In this document: in pieces, positions 15,632-24,560 of the stretch | Layout: each line of letters opens with the position of its first letter | Position numbering within the stretch: the first letter of the stretch is position 1 | DNA from: Bacteroidota bacterium | GTDB lineage: Bacteria; Bacteroidota; Ignavibacteria; Ignavibacteriales; Melioribacteraceae | Length of the DNA: 37,564 nt | NCBI GenBank assembly: GCA_018829205.1 | Contig: JAHJUE010000016.1 | Coordinates: 1-37,564, forward strand | Direction: 5' to 3' | Made by a program: the position numbers and the translations under genes | The notes under the pieces: generated by a model | What the model was told of the DNA's origin: nothing | Databases searched by the model: none | What the model saw: the letters and a program-made list of their open reading frames with translations, nothing else

Positions 15632-16729
15632 TTAATACCAAAAATGAAGTTGAATCACTGCCGAATTATTATCAACTCCTTCGTGCTCAAATATAAATCT
15701 ATACTGCGGCCTAATTTCTATAAAACTATAAGGAAAGAATTCAAAACCGACAACAAGCCGTGATATTTCATCTTTCTCAACGGCATTATCCGGATCAATT
15801 TTGTCATAACGTACGATAGCTTCGAGCCCGCCCATTATTTGATATGAAGCCTGCGTCATCATAAAATTAGATTTCGTATCAATTGCTCTTAAATCTTCGG
15901 CCACATCATATTGCGCGAGCAGCGCGAAATCTCCGAATCCAATCCCAAAGAATCCGCCAATTAAATTTGACCTACGAGGTAAATGAGTTATAACCGAAGA
16001 GGCGCCGAGTAATATACCAAGTTCCCCTATGCGCGGTGTAAATTCAAGTCTTGCCGTATAAGTTGGATCTGCACGAAAAGATGTATTGGCTGAATTTTTT
16101 CCGGCGCTGAATGTAAAGTTGCTGATGCCGGCGAAATTTAATCCAAACTCAATTCCTGTTTCACGGTAGAAAGGATCATATAATAAACCCTGCCGGGCGC
16201 CTTGTGTAAAAAGCAGGAAGAAATCACCGCCTCTAGTATAAGCGGTATGATCGTCCAATCTTATTCCATAATTAGGCTGAAATGTTCCAACCTTAATGTA
16301 GCCGTCATTGGGCAATATTTTTGCAACGGCATAACCTTCCCATATAAAATTAATAAAGTCATACCGCGCAAATACATTTATCTTTTCGCCAATGCCAACA
16401 TCGGCATAAATTGATCCGGTCATTTCCTGAAAGTCAGTTTTTTCTTTTTCCTGCGAATATAAAAATTGGGTTCTGTAATCAAGTCCAAATGAAATGTTTT
16501 CGTTCAGCTGGGGCGAAAGTTTAAACTTTTTATCATGAGGCGTAAACATTCCAAGCAGGTTTTTACCGAAATGCCATCCGTTTAAATTTCTCATATTACC
16601 GCCGGTTGGGTTAACATGGCATGAAGCACAATTATCACCAAGCTTAAGAGCATAACGAGGAAGAGCATCCGTTTTAGTTAAAAATATAATCTGTGTTAGT
16701 AAAAACAACAGTACTTTCAATTCTTTCAT
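15632..16729 (-). CDS. Monoheme cytochrome-beta-barrel fusion (outer membrane)
   Basis: A 365-residue protein with a signal peptide (about 1-22), a short N-terminal heme c module and then a predicted outer-membrane beta-barrel. The heme site is C-A-S-C-H at 34-38, inside C-A-S-C-H-V-N-P-T-G-G-N-M-R-N. From about residue 75 onward the protein alternates polar and hydrophobic residues in many strands and ends in an aromatic F-W-Y terminus, as outer membrane proteins do. The same order of parts (one heme, then a porin) is found in Cyc2 iron oxidases, but the heme-region motif is different from the usual Cyc2 consensus I recall, so it is an analogue rather than a proven homologue. It starts 33 bp after the T9SS heme protein gene and has AAGGCGG upstream. 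Confidence 0.78.
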   Translation of the reverse strand: MKELKVLLFLLTQIIFLTKTDALPRYALKLGDNCASCHVNPTGGNMRNLNGWHFGKNLLGMFTPHDKKFKLSPQLNENISFGLDYRTQFLYSQEKEKTDFQEMTGSIYADVGIGEKINVFARYDFINFIWEGYAVAKILPNDGYIKVGTFQPNYGIRLDDHTAYTRGGDFFLLFTQGARQGLLYDPFYRETGIEFGLNFAGISNFTFSAGKNSANTSFRADPTYTARLEFTPRIGELGILLGASSVITHLPRRSNLIGGFFGIGFGDFALLAQYDVAEDLRAIDTKSNFMMTQASYQIMGGLEAIVRYDKIDPDNAVEKDEISRLVVGFEFFPYSFIEIRPQYRFIFEHEGVDNNSAVIQLHFWY

Positions 16730-16762
16730 ACAACCGCCTTATTTATAAAAAATATCAAAAGG

Positions 16763-17437
16763 TTATTTCACTAAAATCATTTTTTTACTTTCTCTAAAGT
16801 TTTGCGTTGCCAATGTATAATAATAAACGCCGCTTGATAAATTAACCGCGCGCCATTGAACATTATAATTACCCGCGGACAAATTTTCATTTACAATTTC
16901 TTCTACAAATTGTCCCAGGCTATTATAAATAGTTAATGAAACATTACTTTGTTCAGGAACGGAAAAATTAATAACGGTAGATGGATTAAAGGGATTGGGA
17001 TAATTTTGCTCGAGCGTATAATTTCCCGGGAGTGAAATATCATTCGATCTATCAACCGAAGTAATATCGGGGTGGCTGTTCGGATCGCCGGGATTTGTAA
17101 CAAGCGCCGGATTTCCTATAGATCCGCCTGTCCATACTCCGGAAGGGTCCTGCAGTTCTTCGCCGTTGGTAAAACCGTCACCGTCGGAATCAAGCGAAGC
17201 TAATGCGCTTCCCCATTGTACATGACCGCCGGGACCTGGCTGCGATAAGAATCCGTTTTCGACAGCAGATCCAAAAGCATTACGTGTGCCTCCTCCGTTA
17301 GGATTTATATGACAATTTGCGCAATCATTTATAAAGCCGTTTGGAATTTCATTTGGTCTGAAACTTTGCGCAACTATTATTGTGAATGCCGCAACAACAG
17401 CAAGTCCGATTATAATACTGTATTTATTGGGGTTCAT
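16763..17437 (-). CDS. T9SS-exported monoheme c-type protein
   Basis: A 224-residue protein with an N-terminal hydrophobic export segment (about 6-23), a heme c site C-A-N-C-H at 39-43 within C-A-N-C-H-I-N-P-N-G-G-G-T-R-N, an EF-hand-like calcium loop D-S-D-G-D-G-F-T-N-G-E-E (83-94), and a C-terminal T9SS sorting domain (about 137-224). The sorting domain shows Q-N-Y-P-N-P-F-N-P-S-T and the K-K-M tail. The heme module is the same type as in the downstream barrel protein. It should be secreted across the outer membrane and retained at the surface, where one heme could exchange electrons with the barrel-linked heme. The ribosome binding site is AAGGAG. Confidence 0.85.
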   Translation of the reverse strand: MNPNKYSIIIGLAVVAAFTIIVAQSFRPNEIPNGFINDCANCHINPNGGGTRNAFGSAVENGFLSQPGPGGHVQWGSALASLDSDGDGFTNGEELQDPSGVWTGGSIGNPALVTNPGDPNSHPDITSVDRSNDISLPGNYTLEQNYPNPFNPSTVINFSVPEQSNVSLTIYNSLGQFVEEIVNENLSAGNYNVQWRAVNLSSGVYYYTLATQNFRESKKMILVK

Positions 17438-17691
17438 TTTATTCTCCTTACATTAACTTAATTATATGATACCTTGTCTTATTTTTGGACGTTTTTATTT
17501 ATTTTTTTTAAATGTTAGACTACTTTAATTTACTCCCGTGAAAAATATTGTTCTTAAGAAAACTTTTCTGCTTAACCGGCGATTATATATGTTACTATTT
17601 AATAGTAAAAGAATGGCGGAAATGGTGACATTTATATTTTTGATGTATTAAATAAAAGGACAATTTTGAACTGCATGGTTAACTATATTTT

Positions 17692-19308
17692 TCAGCGAAG
17701 CAGTACCATTTTTCTTGTTAATATTTGGTTGTGAGACAATAATCTGTAAAAATAAACCCCGCTCGATAAATTCATTCCGCCGTTTTGCAGATCGGCTGTA
17801 TTAAATATAATTCTATGAATGCCGGCTGATTTATTCCCCTTAACTATCTCCCCAATTTCATTGCCAAGCAAATCATAAATTTTTAATGTTACAAACGAAT
17901 TTCTATTAAGAGAAAAACTAATTATTGTTTCTGGATTAAACGGATTAGGATAGTTTTGAAATAGTTGCAAGTTATTCGGAACACTTTCTTTTTTATCTAT
18001 TCCCGTAATTTCAAATTGAATATCCATTCCTGATACAGATGTATTCTGCTCGTCTATAATTACTGAAGGCGTAACAGCATTATTGTACCCGATAAGCTGA
18101 GCGACAACTTTATATTTACCGTAAGGTAATCCTGATATTTTATAATTACCATTTGCGTCCACAAAATTGTGAGAATAAATTTTACCGTTTTCCGATTGGG
18201 CATAAACTATTGTATTTACAAAAATAGAATCAGAATTCAAGTAAACTTTACCCGATATTATTCCCGCGCCATATGATGAATCTCTTTCAAGATAAATGTT
18301 ATAATCATCGTTTAATTCTTTGTCGATATAGACTGAATCGGCTGTCTGCCAGAAAAAAGAAGTGTTTGTAGAACCAGAATAATAACCAGGCACAAAATAT
18401 TCTGAAAAAGCCTGCAGATAATAATACCCGGGTTCAATAATATTGTTTATTGAATATGACCCGTCCGAATAAATGATACCTGTAAAGATTTTAGCATCAT
18501 GGTTTTGAGTATGAGATTCCTTTGATGGATTATGATCGCCTCTTGAAGCGACAACAACGCCGCTTCTTTTTTTCTTTGCTAGTCCCCCTACCTGTTTATC
18601 AAAAATGTTTCCCCTAATTGAGTAACCGGATAAAGTAACCGGCGTTAATTCAAAATCAATATTTAGAACTGAATTCTCTTTTAGTTCAATAAAATCGGCA
18701 TCCAGCGGACTTGTTCTATTTAAATTATAAGATAAATAATAACCCTCTTTTTCAACCGAGGCGAAATAGTTGCCCGACTTCAATATTACTGTGTAGTTTC
18801 CGTCATTATCAGTTGTTGTTGAATCAGTTAATGTTGTACCGTTCCTATAAAACAATACTTTTGCATTTGGGACTTTGATGTTTCCGGATAAGACTTCACC
18901 AACAATTTCTCCAACTCCGGGTATATCAATACCAATATTTATACTAGATCCGACTACAATAATATTATTTGGTATTTCGCCGTATATAACTATGGCGCTG
19001 TCGTAAACCCCGTAAGTATAATTCCAGTAATTCCAGAATAAACAATCCATCTTTATAGAATCTCCGGGGTGAAGAGTAAACGGAAATACTGGATCTATAT
19101 CAAATCGCGCGAAATAAAATTTATCATCAACATATATACTGTCAATTTTTAATGATTCATTGCCGTCATTATAAATTACCAAATGCTGAAGCCTTTCAAA
19201 TTGATTCTTATATTGAAGTGTTTCGGGATATACTTTTAACGCAGTTTGACAAAAAGAAACTGTGCTGCAGGTTAACAACAAAATTAATACTGTTTGATAT
19301 TTTCTCAT
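17692..19308 (-). CDS. T9SS-exported modular surface protein
   Basis: A 538-residue secreted protein: signal peptide (about 1-20), an Ig-like domain (about 22-125) of the kind seen in DUF1573/ASPM-type proteins, carboxypeptidase-regulatory-like domains at about 130-215 and 355-432 with a further related segment around 228-345, and a T9SS sorting domain (about 455-538) with Q-N-Y-P-N-P-F-N-P-E-T and R-K-M-V-L-L-R at the end. No catalytic domain is visible, so adhesion or a structural surface role is likely. It is transcribed divergently from the ECF sigma factor gene across a 264-bp region, and could be one of the targets of that sigma factor (inference). Confidence 0.85.
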   Translation of the reverse strand: MRKYQTVLILLLTCSTVSFCQTALKVYPETLQYKNQFERLQHLVIYNDGNESLKIDSIYVDDKFYFARFDIDPVFPFTLHPGDSIKMDCLFWNYWNYTYGVYDSAIVIYGEIPNNIIVVGSSINIGIDIPGVGEIVGEVLSGNIKVPNAKVLFYRNGTTLTDSTTTDNDGNYTVILKSGNYFASVEKEGYYLSYNLNRTSPLDADFIELKENSVLNIDFELTPVTLSGYSIRGNIFDKQVGGLAKKKRSGVVVASRGDHNPSKESHTQNHDAKIFTGIIYSDGSYSINNIIEPGYYYLQAFSEYFVPGYYSGSTNTSFFWQTADSVYIDKELNDDYNIYLERDSSYGAGIISGKVYLNSDSIFVNTIVYAQSENGKIYSHNFVDANGNYKISGLPYGKYKVVAQLIGYNNAVTPSVIIDEQNTSVSGMDIQFEITGIDKKESVPNNLQLFQNYPNPFNPETIISFSLNRNSFVTLKIYDLLGNEIGEIVKGNKSAGIHRIIFNTADLQNGGMNLSSGVYFYRLLSHNQILTRKMVLLR

Positions 19309-19572
19309 GACCTAATTCCGACTAAAACAAATATACTGGTAAAATTATATGCAAATAGTAATTAATCATTTGGGATTATTTATACAATGGAAATTATTTG
19401 CCGTAATAATTTTATATATACTTTATTCTATTATCTTAACCAATCACTATTTTATATATAGTAACAATTATATCTTAAAAGTGACAATTTTTTATAAATT
19501 GGTGTCGCGCACATTGTTTGCTACTATTACGTTTATTGTTGAAAAGAATTATATTCAAAACTTAAAAAACAT

Positions 19573-20142
19573 TTGGTGCTTATCGTGCCTTCAAAATCGA
19601 GCTTCATAAATATTGACAAAGAAATAATTGAGCATTTATTAGTAAATGCTAAATCCGGTGATAATCTATCTTTTAAAAAATTGTCAATTCATATAAAAGA
19701 TATTTCTTACAGTTATTTTATGTCAAAATATTATTCTAAAAAAATAGAAAATAAAGACGACGTAGATGATCTTACAAGCAGCGTGTATATTTCATTTGCC
19801 GAACAATATAACAATATTAATAATATTGAACACTGGCTTAGGAGGGTATTGTTCTTAACTTTTGTAAACTGGTATAAAAAAAATAAAAACATAACTCAAA
19901 CCCGGCTCGATGAAGGTTACCACAACATTGAGTCCGAAGCGGTAAAAAGCGATCAATTTGATATCGATAATATTATAGCGTTGGTAAATAAATTGTCACA
20001 TGAAAAACAATCGATTATAAAACTCCGTTTTTGGGAGGAGTTAAAATTCAATGAGATCGCCGATAAACTAAATAAATCCGAAGCAGCCGTAAAAAAAATG
20101 TTTTATAGGACAATTGAAGAACTGGGGAAAAAAGCGGAATAA
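19573..20142 (+). CDS. ECF-type RNA polymerase sigma factor
   Basis: About 189 residues. Region 2 covers about 25-110 (D-D-V-D-D-L-T-S-S-V-Y-I-S-F and H-W-L-R-R-V-L-F) and region 4 covers about 128-185 (L-R-F-W-E-E-L-K-F-N-E-I-A-D-K-L ending in a helix-turn-helix). There are no regions 1 or 3, as expected of extracytoplasmic-function sigma factors. The start is uncertain: TTG at 19573 and GTG at 19576 or 19585 are possible and none has a good ribosome binding site. It is the first gene of a three-gene cluster with a membrane TPR protein and a TPR-CHAT protease, pointing to control by an envelope signal. Confidence 0.9.
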   Translation: MVLIVPSKSSFINIDKEIIEHLLVNAKSGDNLSFKKLSIHIKDISYSYFMSKYYSKKIENKDDVDDLTSSVYISFAEQYNNINNIEHWLRRVLFLTFVNWYKKNKNITQTRLDEGYHNIESEAVKSDQFDIDNIIALVNKLSHEKQSIIKLRFWEELKFNEIADKLNKSEAAVKKMFYRTIEELGKKAE

Positions 20143-20198
20143 TATGTCACTATTTGAATTTGCCGAATACTAAAAGTATGTATGCCAAAGGAAACAAA

Positions 20199-21170
20199 AT
20201 GAACAATTACGACAGATTAATTGAATTGTTAGAAAAAGATAATTTATCTCCCGAAGACGAGAACAATATATCCGCGTTATGCGCCGGTGACCTTGAAGCT
20301 GAAAAGATTGTTCGCGTTTATAACAAATTAAAACAATCTAATATCATCGATAAAATAATAACGTTTAAACAGCTTTCAGATTATGTATTGTATTTAAATG
20401 GGCAGGAGCCGCTGGATAAAAATATTATTACTTTAATACCAGAAATTGAAAAGCAGCTTCGAATATCAAACGAATTAAAAAAAGAATTTGAATTTCTTAA
20501 TGCCGAATTCTCTGAAGCGGCACAGTATGTTACAAACACATTTACAATATCAGGTAAATCGAAGAAAAATGATTTATTAAACACTTTACGTAATTTAAAT
20601 GGATTTAAAAAATATTCACTTTATTCAATTTCCGTGACCTCTTTTGTTTATTTCTTTCTTTTAATTGTTTTAAATATTTTTACACCCGATTACAAAAATA
20701 ATATCATTTTACAGGATACTTCAGACAACGGTTATACACGGGGCAGAATTTCAGAGAGTTTTCAGCAAGGCTTAATTTACATAAACAACAACGATCTTCA
20801 AAAAGCCATTGATATGCTTAATAAAGACATTTCAATAAATCCAGACGGCAGGACAATATTTTATTCACATTACGTACTCGGAATGGTTCATCTGCAAAAC
20901 AGTAAATCTAATTTATTGGGATTATTTACATCATACAACGAATCTGATCTTCAAAAAGGAATAAATGAACTTAATCTGGCTGTTAAGAAAAATACCAATC
21001 CACAATTTAAAAACATTAACCTGAACGCTTATTTTTTTATTGGCAACGCATATCTTGCCTTGGATAGTATTCAAAAGGCAAAACCATATTTTGAAATTGT
21101 GACTAAAGAAAAAGGCGCTTTTATGAAACATGCGGAAATTCTTTTAGAATCAATTCACGGCAAAAGGTAA
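20199..21170 (+). CDS. Membrane TPR protein, probable anti-sigma factor
   Basis: A 323-residue protein starting at the ATG at 20199, preceded by AAAGGAA; the open frame continues upstream to a TTG at 20154 but lacks a site there. It has a cytoplasmic N-terminal part (about 1-138, charged and helical), one membrane segment (about 140-161, S-V-T-S-F-V-Y-F-F-L-L-I-V), and a C-terminal periplasmic region with tetratricopeptide-like helix pairs (about 183-320). One membrane pass between a sigma-adjacent cytoplasmic domain and a periplasmic sensor domain is the usual anti-sigma layout. There is no recognisable zinc-binding anti-sigma motif, so the anti-sigma role rests on position and topology. The CHAT gene starts 4 bp after its stop. 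Confidence 0.72.
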   Translation: MNNYDRLIELLEKDNLSPEDENNISALCAGDLEAEKIVRVYNKLKQSNIIDKIITFKQLSDYVLYLNGQEPLDKNIITLIPEIEKQLRISNELKKEFEFLNAEFSEAAQYVTNTFTISGKSKKNDLLNTLRNLNGFKKYSLYSISVTSFVYFFLLIVLNIFTPDYKNNIILQDTSDNGYTRGRISESFQQGLIYINNNDLQKAIDMLNKDISINPDGRTIFYSHYVLGMVHLQNSKSNLLGLFTSYNESDLQKGINELNLAVKKNTNPQFKNINLNAYFFIGNAYLALDSIQKAKPYFEIVTKEKGAFMKHAEILLESIHGKR

Positions 21171-21174
21171 CAGC

Positions 21175-24100
21175 GTGTTTATTATAACCATTATAATATT
21201 AATGGGTTCACTTAACAGCATTTTTGCCCAAACGACAGATGAATTTTATAAAATATTCAAAGACTCAAACTATTCTTTCAGCGATATAAGAAATTACAAA
21301 TCCTATCTTGAAAATAACTCAATAGATATTACAAACGAACAACATATTATTAATGGTTTTAAAAACAATTTTAATAAGGATTATCTTCAATCCCTTATTT
21401 ATAAAAAGCAGAACAATTATAAGGATGAATTTTCTATCCTTTTTAAACACCTAAATTCCTGGCCTGAATATTTACCTTATTATGATGAGCTAGTTTCCGC
21501 AGCTAATGCATCGGACAATTTGAACAAAATCAAATCCTCTATTAAAAACGTTTCTATTAAAAATGAATACTATAATTACTTAAGCGGTCTTTATTTTTAT
21601 GAAAACGGAAATTATAACGAAGCTTATAAATATTTTGAAAGGACACTAAATAATATAAACTCACCTGAAGTTTTTTATCATTTGTCCTATTCGCAAAGAA
21701 GTCTCGGTAATTATGATAAAGCTTTTCAGTTCCTGCAGAAAGGAAATGATTTATTAAAAACAAATGACTTTCTTATTCCCAAATTCACAATTGCGAAAGG
21801 TTCATTGTTTTATTTATCCGGTAATAACGAAAAAGCAAAAACATTTTATGCCAGGGGATTAAAACAGGCTGATTCTACAGGCAACACGATTGAAAAAATT
21901 AAAGCACTTGTGAATATAGGAATTTTACACGACGATGAAGGCAATGTATATATGGCCCGTGAGTTTTTTAATGAAGCAATTAAACTTGCGGTGAAAATCA
22001 ATTCTATTGAACTAACCGCATTTGCGAATTCAGAAATGGGAGTATCATTTACTTTAACACATGAACTTATTGATGCGCAGAAACATTATAAAATTAGCTT
22101 TGATTTATATAAAAAACTTAACAATAAAACAAGACTTGCGTTTCTTTCAAATAATTTGGGCAATTTAAAAATGAATTTTGCCGACTATAATTCCGCCCTT
22201 AAATATTACAACCAAGGATTGAATTACAGCGGTGAGAATAAAAGAGCGCAGATACAAAATCTAACAGGCATAGCAGGTGTTTACCAAAATCTCTCCGATT
22301 TCACTAAGGCATTTGAGTATTATGAGAAAGCCGAAAAACTTGCCGTCGAAATAAAAGATATTTCGCTGCAGACTGAAGTGAAACTCGGAATCGGTTCACT
22401 ATTTTTTAATATAAACAATACAAAAAAAGCGCTTAATATTTTTAAAGAAGCTGAGGTATTAATTAGCAACGGGAAACATCCTTTTTTAAAAACAGATGTT
22501 TATCACAAAATTGGAATAGCTTATCTGGAACTGGATGAATATAATCTCGCTGAAAAATATTTAAACAATTCAATTGATTTATCCCAAAGTACAGGCGATA
22601 TATTAAGTAAAATTACGGCAACAAGCGATCTTGCCTTTCTGTATTTGAATCAAAATAAAATCGACAAAGCATTTGCTATTTTAAATGATATTATCCCGTT
22701 GACGGAAGATTACCTGTTCTATAATCTGCTGGGCATGCAGAAAATCATTTTGGGAACTATTTATTTAAGAAATAAACAATTTGACAGAGCTATACAATTA
22801 TTCAAAGAAGCCGAAATAATTGGAGAAGAAAATTATAATTCAGATTTAAAAATTGAAGCGAATTTTCAAACTGCTGAGATTTTTAAAAATTTAGAAAATA
22901 ATGTGGAGGCGGAGAAATACTATCTGAAAGCGGTAAACCTAATAGACGCTGTTTCGAAAAACTTAACCGGAAATTCCGAAATTAATATTTCCTATTTCTC
23001 AAATTACAAAGATGTTTACGATGCGCTTACTGAATTTTATTTAAAGCAAAATAAATATAAGGAAGCATTTCTTATAATTGAAAGTTCACGGTCAAGAAAT
23101 ACAATGCAGAATTTGAGTAAAATAAAATTAAGTTCAGAAGCGCAGAATAAAGACCGGCTTCAAAAAGTATACGAACTGGAATGGATGCTGAATTCTGAAA
23201 TTTATGAAAAAGATGAAATCGATTCGCTTAAAAATGAGTTGCAAAAAGCAAAAAATCAAATGATCGGGCAAAACGCTTTTTTCAAAAAATATTTTGACAA
23301 GAATGACAAGTTTTCAATTGATAAAATTCAATCGGCTTTAAAAAGCGACGATAATTTAGTGTCAATTTATGTAACGGAAGATTATTCTCAATATTTTCTA
23401 ATTACGAAAGATGATTTCATCTCAGACAGAATAAATATGAAAAGAGAAGATTTATTAAATCTTATTTATGACATCTCGCCATATTTTAATACACAATTGG
23501 ATAATGAAGAAATTTATTATAATCAGGATCTTTTTTCTTTTAACGCCGGCTCATCTTATAATTTGTATAAATATTTTTTCGCTGATATTTTTTCGAAAAT
23601 TAAAAATAACGAATCTATTATTTTTAATCTGCCGCCGGAATTAATTACACTGCCGCTTGAATTTTTAGTTACGGAATATCAAAGTTCCACCAGTCCTTAT
23701 AATTATGATAATAGAAAATTTCTGATTAATGAATATGCAGTTTCATATACTCCGTCGTTTGGAATTTATTTAGAACAGAAATATCAAACGTTAGGCAACA
23801 ACAATATTTTACTGCTCGGCGATCCCGCGCTGCAGAACTCATCTAAATATTTTAGTTTAAGAAGAAGTTTATTAGATAACGATGATGTTTTCACGAGATT
23901 ATCTACTTTATATCCGCTTGAGTTTTCACGCGAAGAAGTTGAAGAAATTAATGATATAACGAACAACACTACATTATTATTGGCTGACGACGCTACAGAA
24001 ACAAATTTCAAATTAAATGTCTCGGATAAAAATATTATTCATTTATCCACACATACATTTCAATATAAAAACCAGCCCTTGGTTGTATTTTCAAATACTA

Positions 24101-24558
24101 ATGATGCTCAAAATGACGGAATTCTTGAAGCCGGAGAAATTGTAAAATTAAATATAAACAGCAGTTTAATTGTTTTAAGCTCTTGCCGGTCGGGACTAGG
24201 AGTAATTGACAAAGCGGAAGGTATAATCGGAATGCAGAAAGCATTTTATGAAGCGGGCGCAAAAAGTATGATTGTGTCGCTATGGGATGTAAGTGATAAA
24301 TATACATCAAAATTTATGATTGAATTTTACAAATCTTTAAGCGGCGGGAAATCTAAAAGCGAAGCTCTTCGTACTGCTAAAATTGAATTCATAAAAAAAT
24401 ATTCATCAAATCCTTATTACTGGTCCGCCTTCGTGTTGTACGGAAACGAAGATCCGGTTGAATTAGAACCGGCGTCGTTGAATTATTACTTCATTTTACT
24501 TATAACTGCGTGCGTAATAATTATATTTATAATTTATATTTACAAAAGAAAAAATTAA
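21175..24558 (+). CDS. TPR-CHAT caspase-like protease, membrane-tethered
   Basis: An 1127-residue protein. It starts with GTG, 4 bp after the upstream stop, and has a signal peptide (about 1-19, ending S-I-F-A-Q). Residues about 125-625 are an extended tetratricopeptide solenoid (about a dozen helix pairs). The CHAT peptidase domain occupies about 730-1095, with the catalytic dyad His960 (H-L-S-T-H-T) and Cys1004 (L-S-S-C-R-S-G) at the spacing expected of the family. A single C-terminal membrane helix (about 1105-1121) ends in K-R-K-N, which places the protease in the periplasm on the inner membrane. Both dyad residues are intact, so activity is likely. The natural substrate is unknown; the membrane TPR protein encoded just upstream is the obvious candidate. 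Confidence 0.9.
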   Translation: MFIITIIILMGSLNSIFAQTTDEFYKIFKDSNYSFSDIRNYKSYLENNSIDITNEQHIINGFKNNFNKDYLQSLIYKKQNNYKDEFSILFKHLNSWPEYLPYYDELVSAANASDNLNKIKSSIKNVSIKNEYYNYLSGLYFYENGNYNEAYKYFERTLNNINSPEVFYHLSYSQRSLGNYDKAFQFLQKGNDLLKTNDFLIPKFTIAKGSLFYLSGNNEKAKTFYARGLKQADSTGNTIEKIKALVNIGILHDDEGNVYMAREFFNEAIKLAVKINSIELTAFANSEMGVSFTLTHELIDAQKHYKISFDLYKKLNNKTRLAFLSNNLGNLKMNFADYNSALKYYNQGLNYSGENKRAQIQNLTGIAGVYQNLSDFTKAFEYYEKAEKLAVEIKDISLQTEVKLGIGSLFFNINNTKKALNIFKEAEVLISNGKHPFLKTDVYHKIGIAYLELDEYNLAEKYLNNSIDLSQSTGDILSKITATSDLAFLYLNQNKIDKAFAILNDIIPLTEDYLFYNLLGMQKIILGTIYLRNKQFDRAIQLFKEAEIIGEENYNSDLKIEANFQTAEIFKNLENNVEAEKYYLKAVNLIDAVSKNLTGNSEINISYFSNYKDVYDALTEFYLKQNKYKEAFLIIESSRSRNTMQNLSKIKLSSEAQNKDRLQKVYELEWMLNSEIYEKDEIDSLKNELQKAKNQMIGQNAFFKKYFDKNDKFSIDKIQSALKSDDNLVSIYVTEDYSQYFLITKDDFISDRINMKREDLLNLIYDISPYFNTQLDNEEIYYNQDLFSFNAGSSYNLYKYFFADIFSKIKNNESIIFNLPPELITLPLEFLVTEYQSSTSPYNYDNRKFLINEYAVSYTPSFGIYLEQKYQTLGNNNILLLGDPALQNSSKYFSLRRSLLDNDDVFTRLSTLYPLEFSREEVEEINDITNNTTLLLADDATETNFKLNVSDKNIIHLSTHTFQYKNQPLVVFSNTNDAQNDGILEAGEIVKLNINSSLIVLSSCRSGLGVIDKAEGIIGMQKAFYEAGAKSMIVSLWDVSDKYTSKFMIEFYKSLSGGKSKSEALRTAKIEFIKKYSSNPYYWSAFVLYGNEDPVELEPASLNYYFILLITACVIIIFIIYIYKRKN

Positions 24559-24560
24559 TG

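Noticed and set aside
19349-19609. Small hydrophobic 86-residue frame upstream of the sigma factor
   Set aside because: It overlaps the sigma gene start, has no ribosome binding site, and is the sort of hydrophobic frame that AT-rich DNA produces by chance.
19573-24558. Bacterial gasdermin or type III-E CRISPR (Craspase) locus
   Set aside because: There is no gasdermin-like protein, no cas gene and no CRISPR array. The partner protein has one membrane helix plus TPRs, unlike gasdermin.
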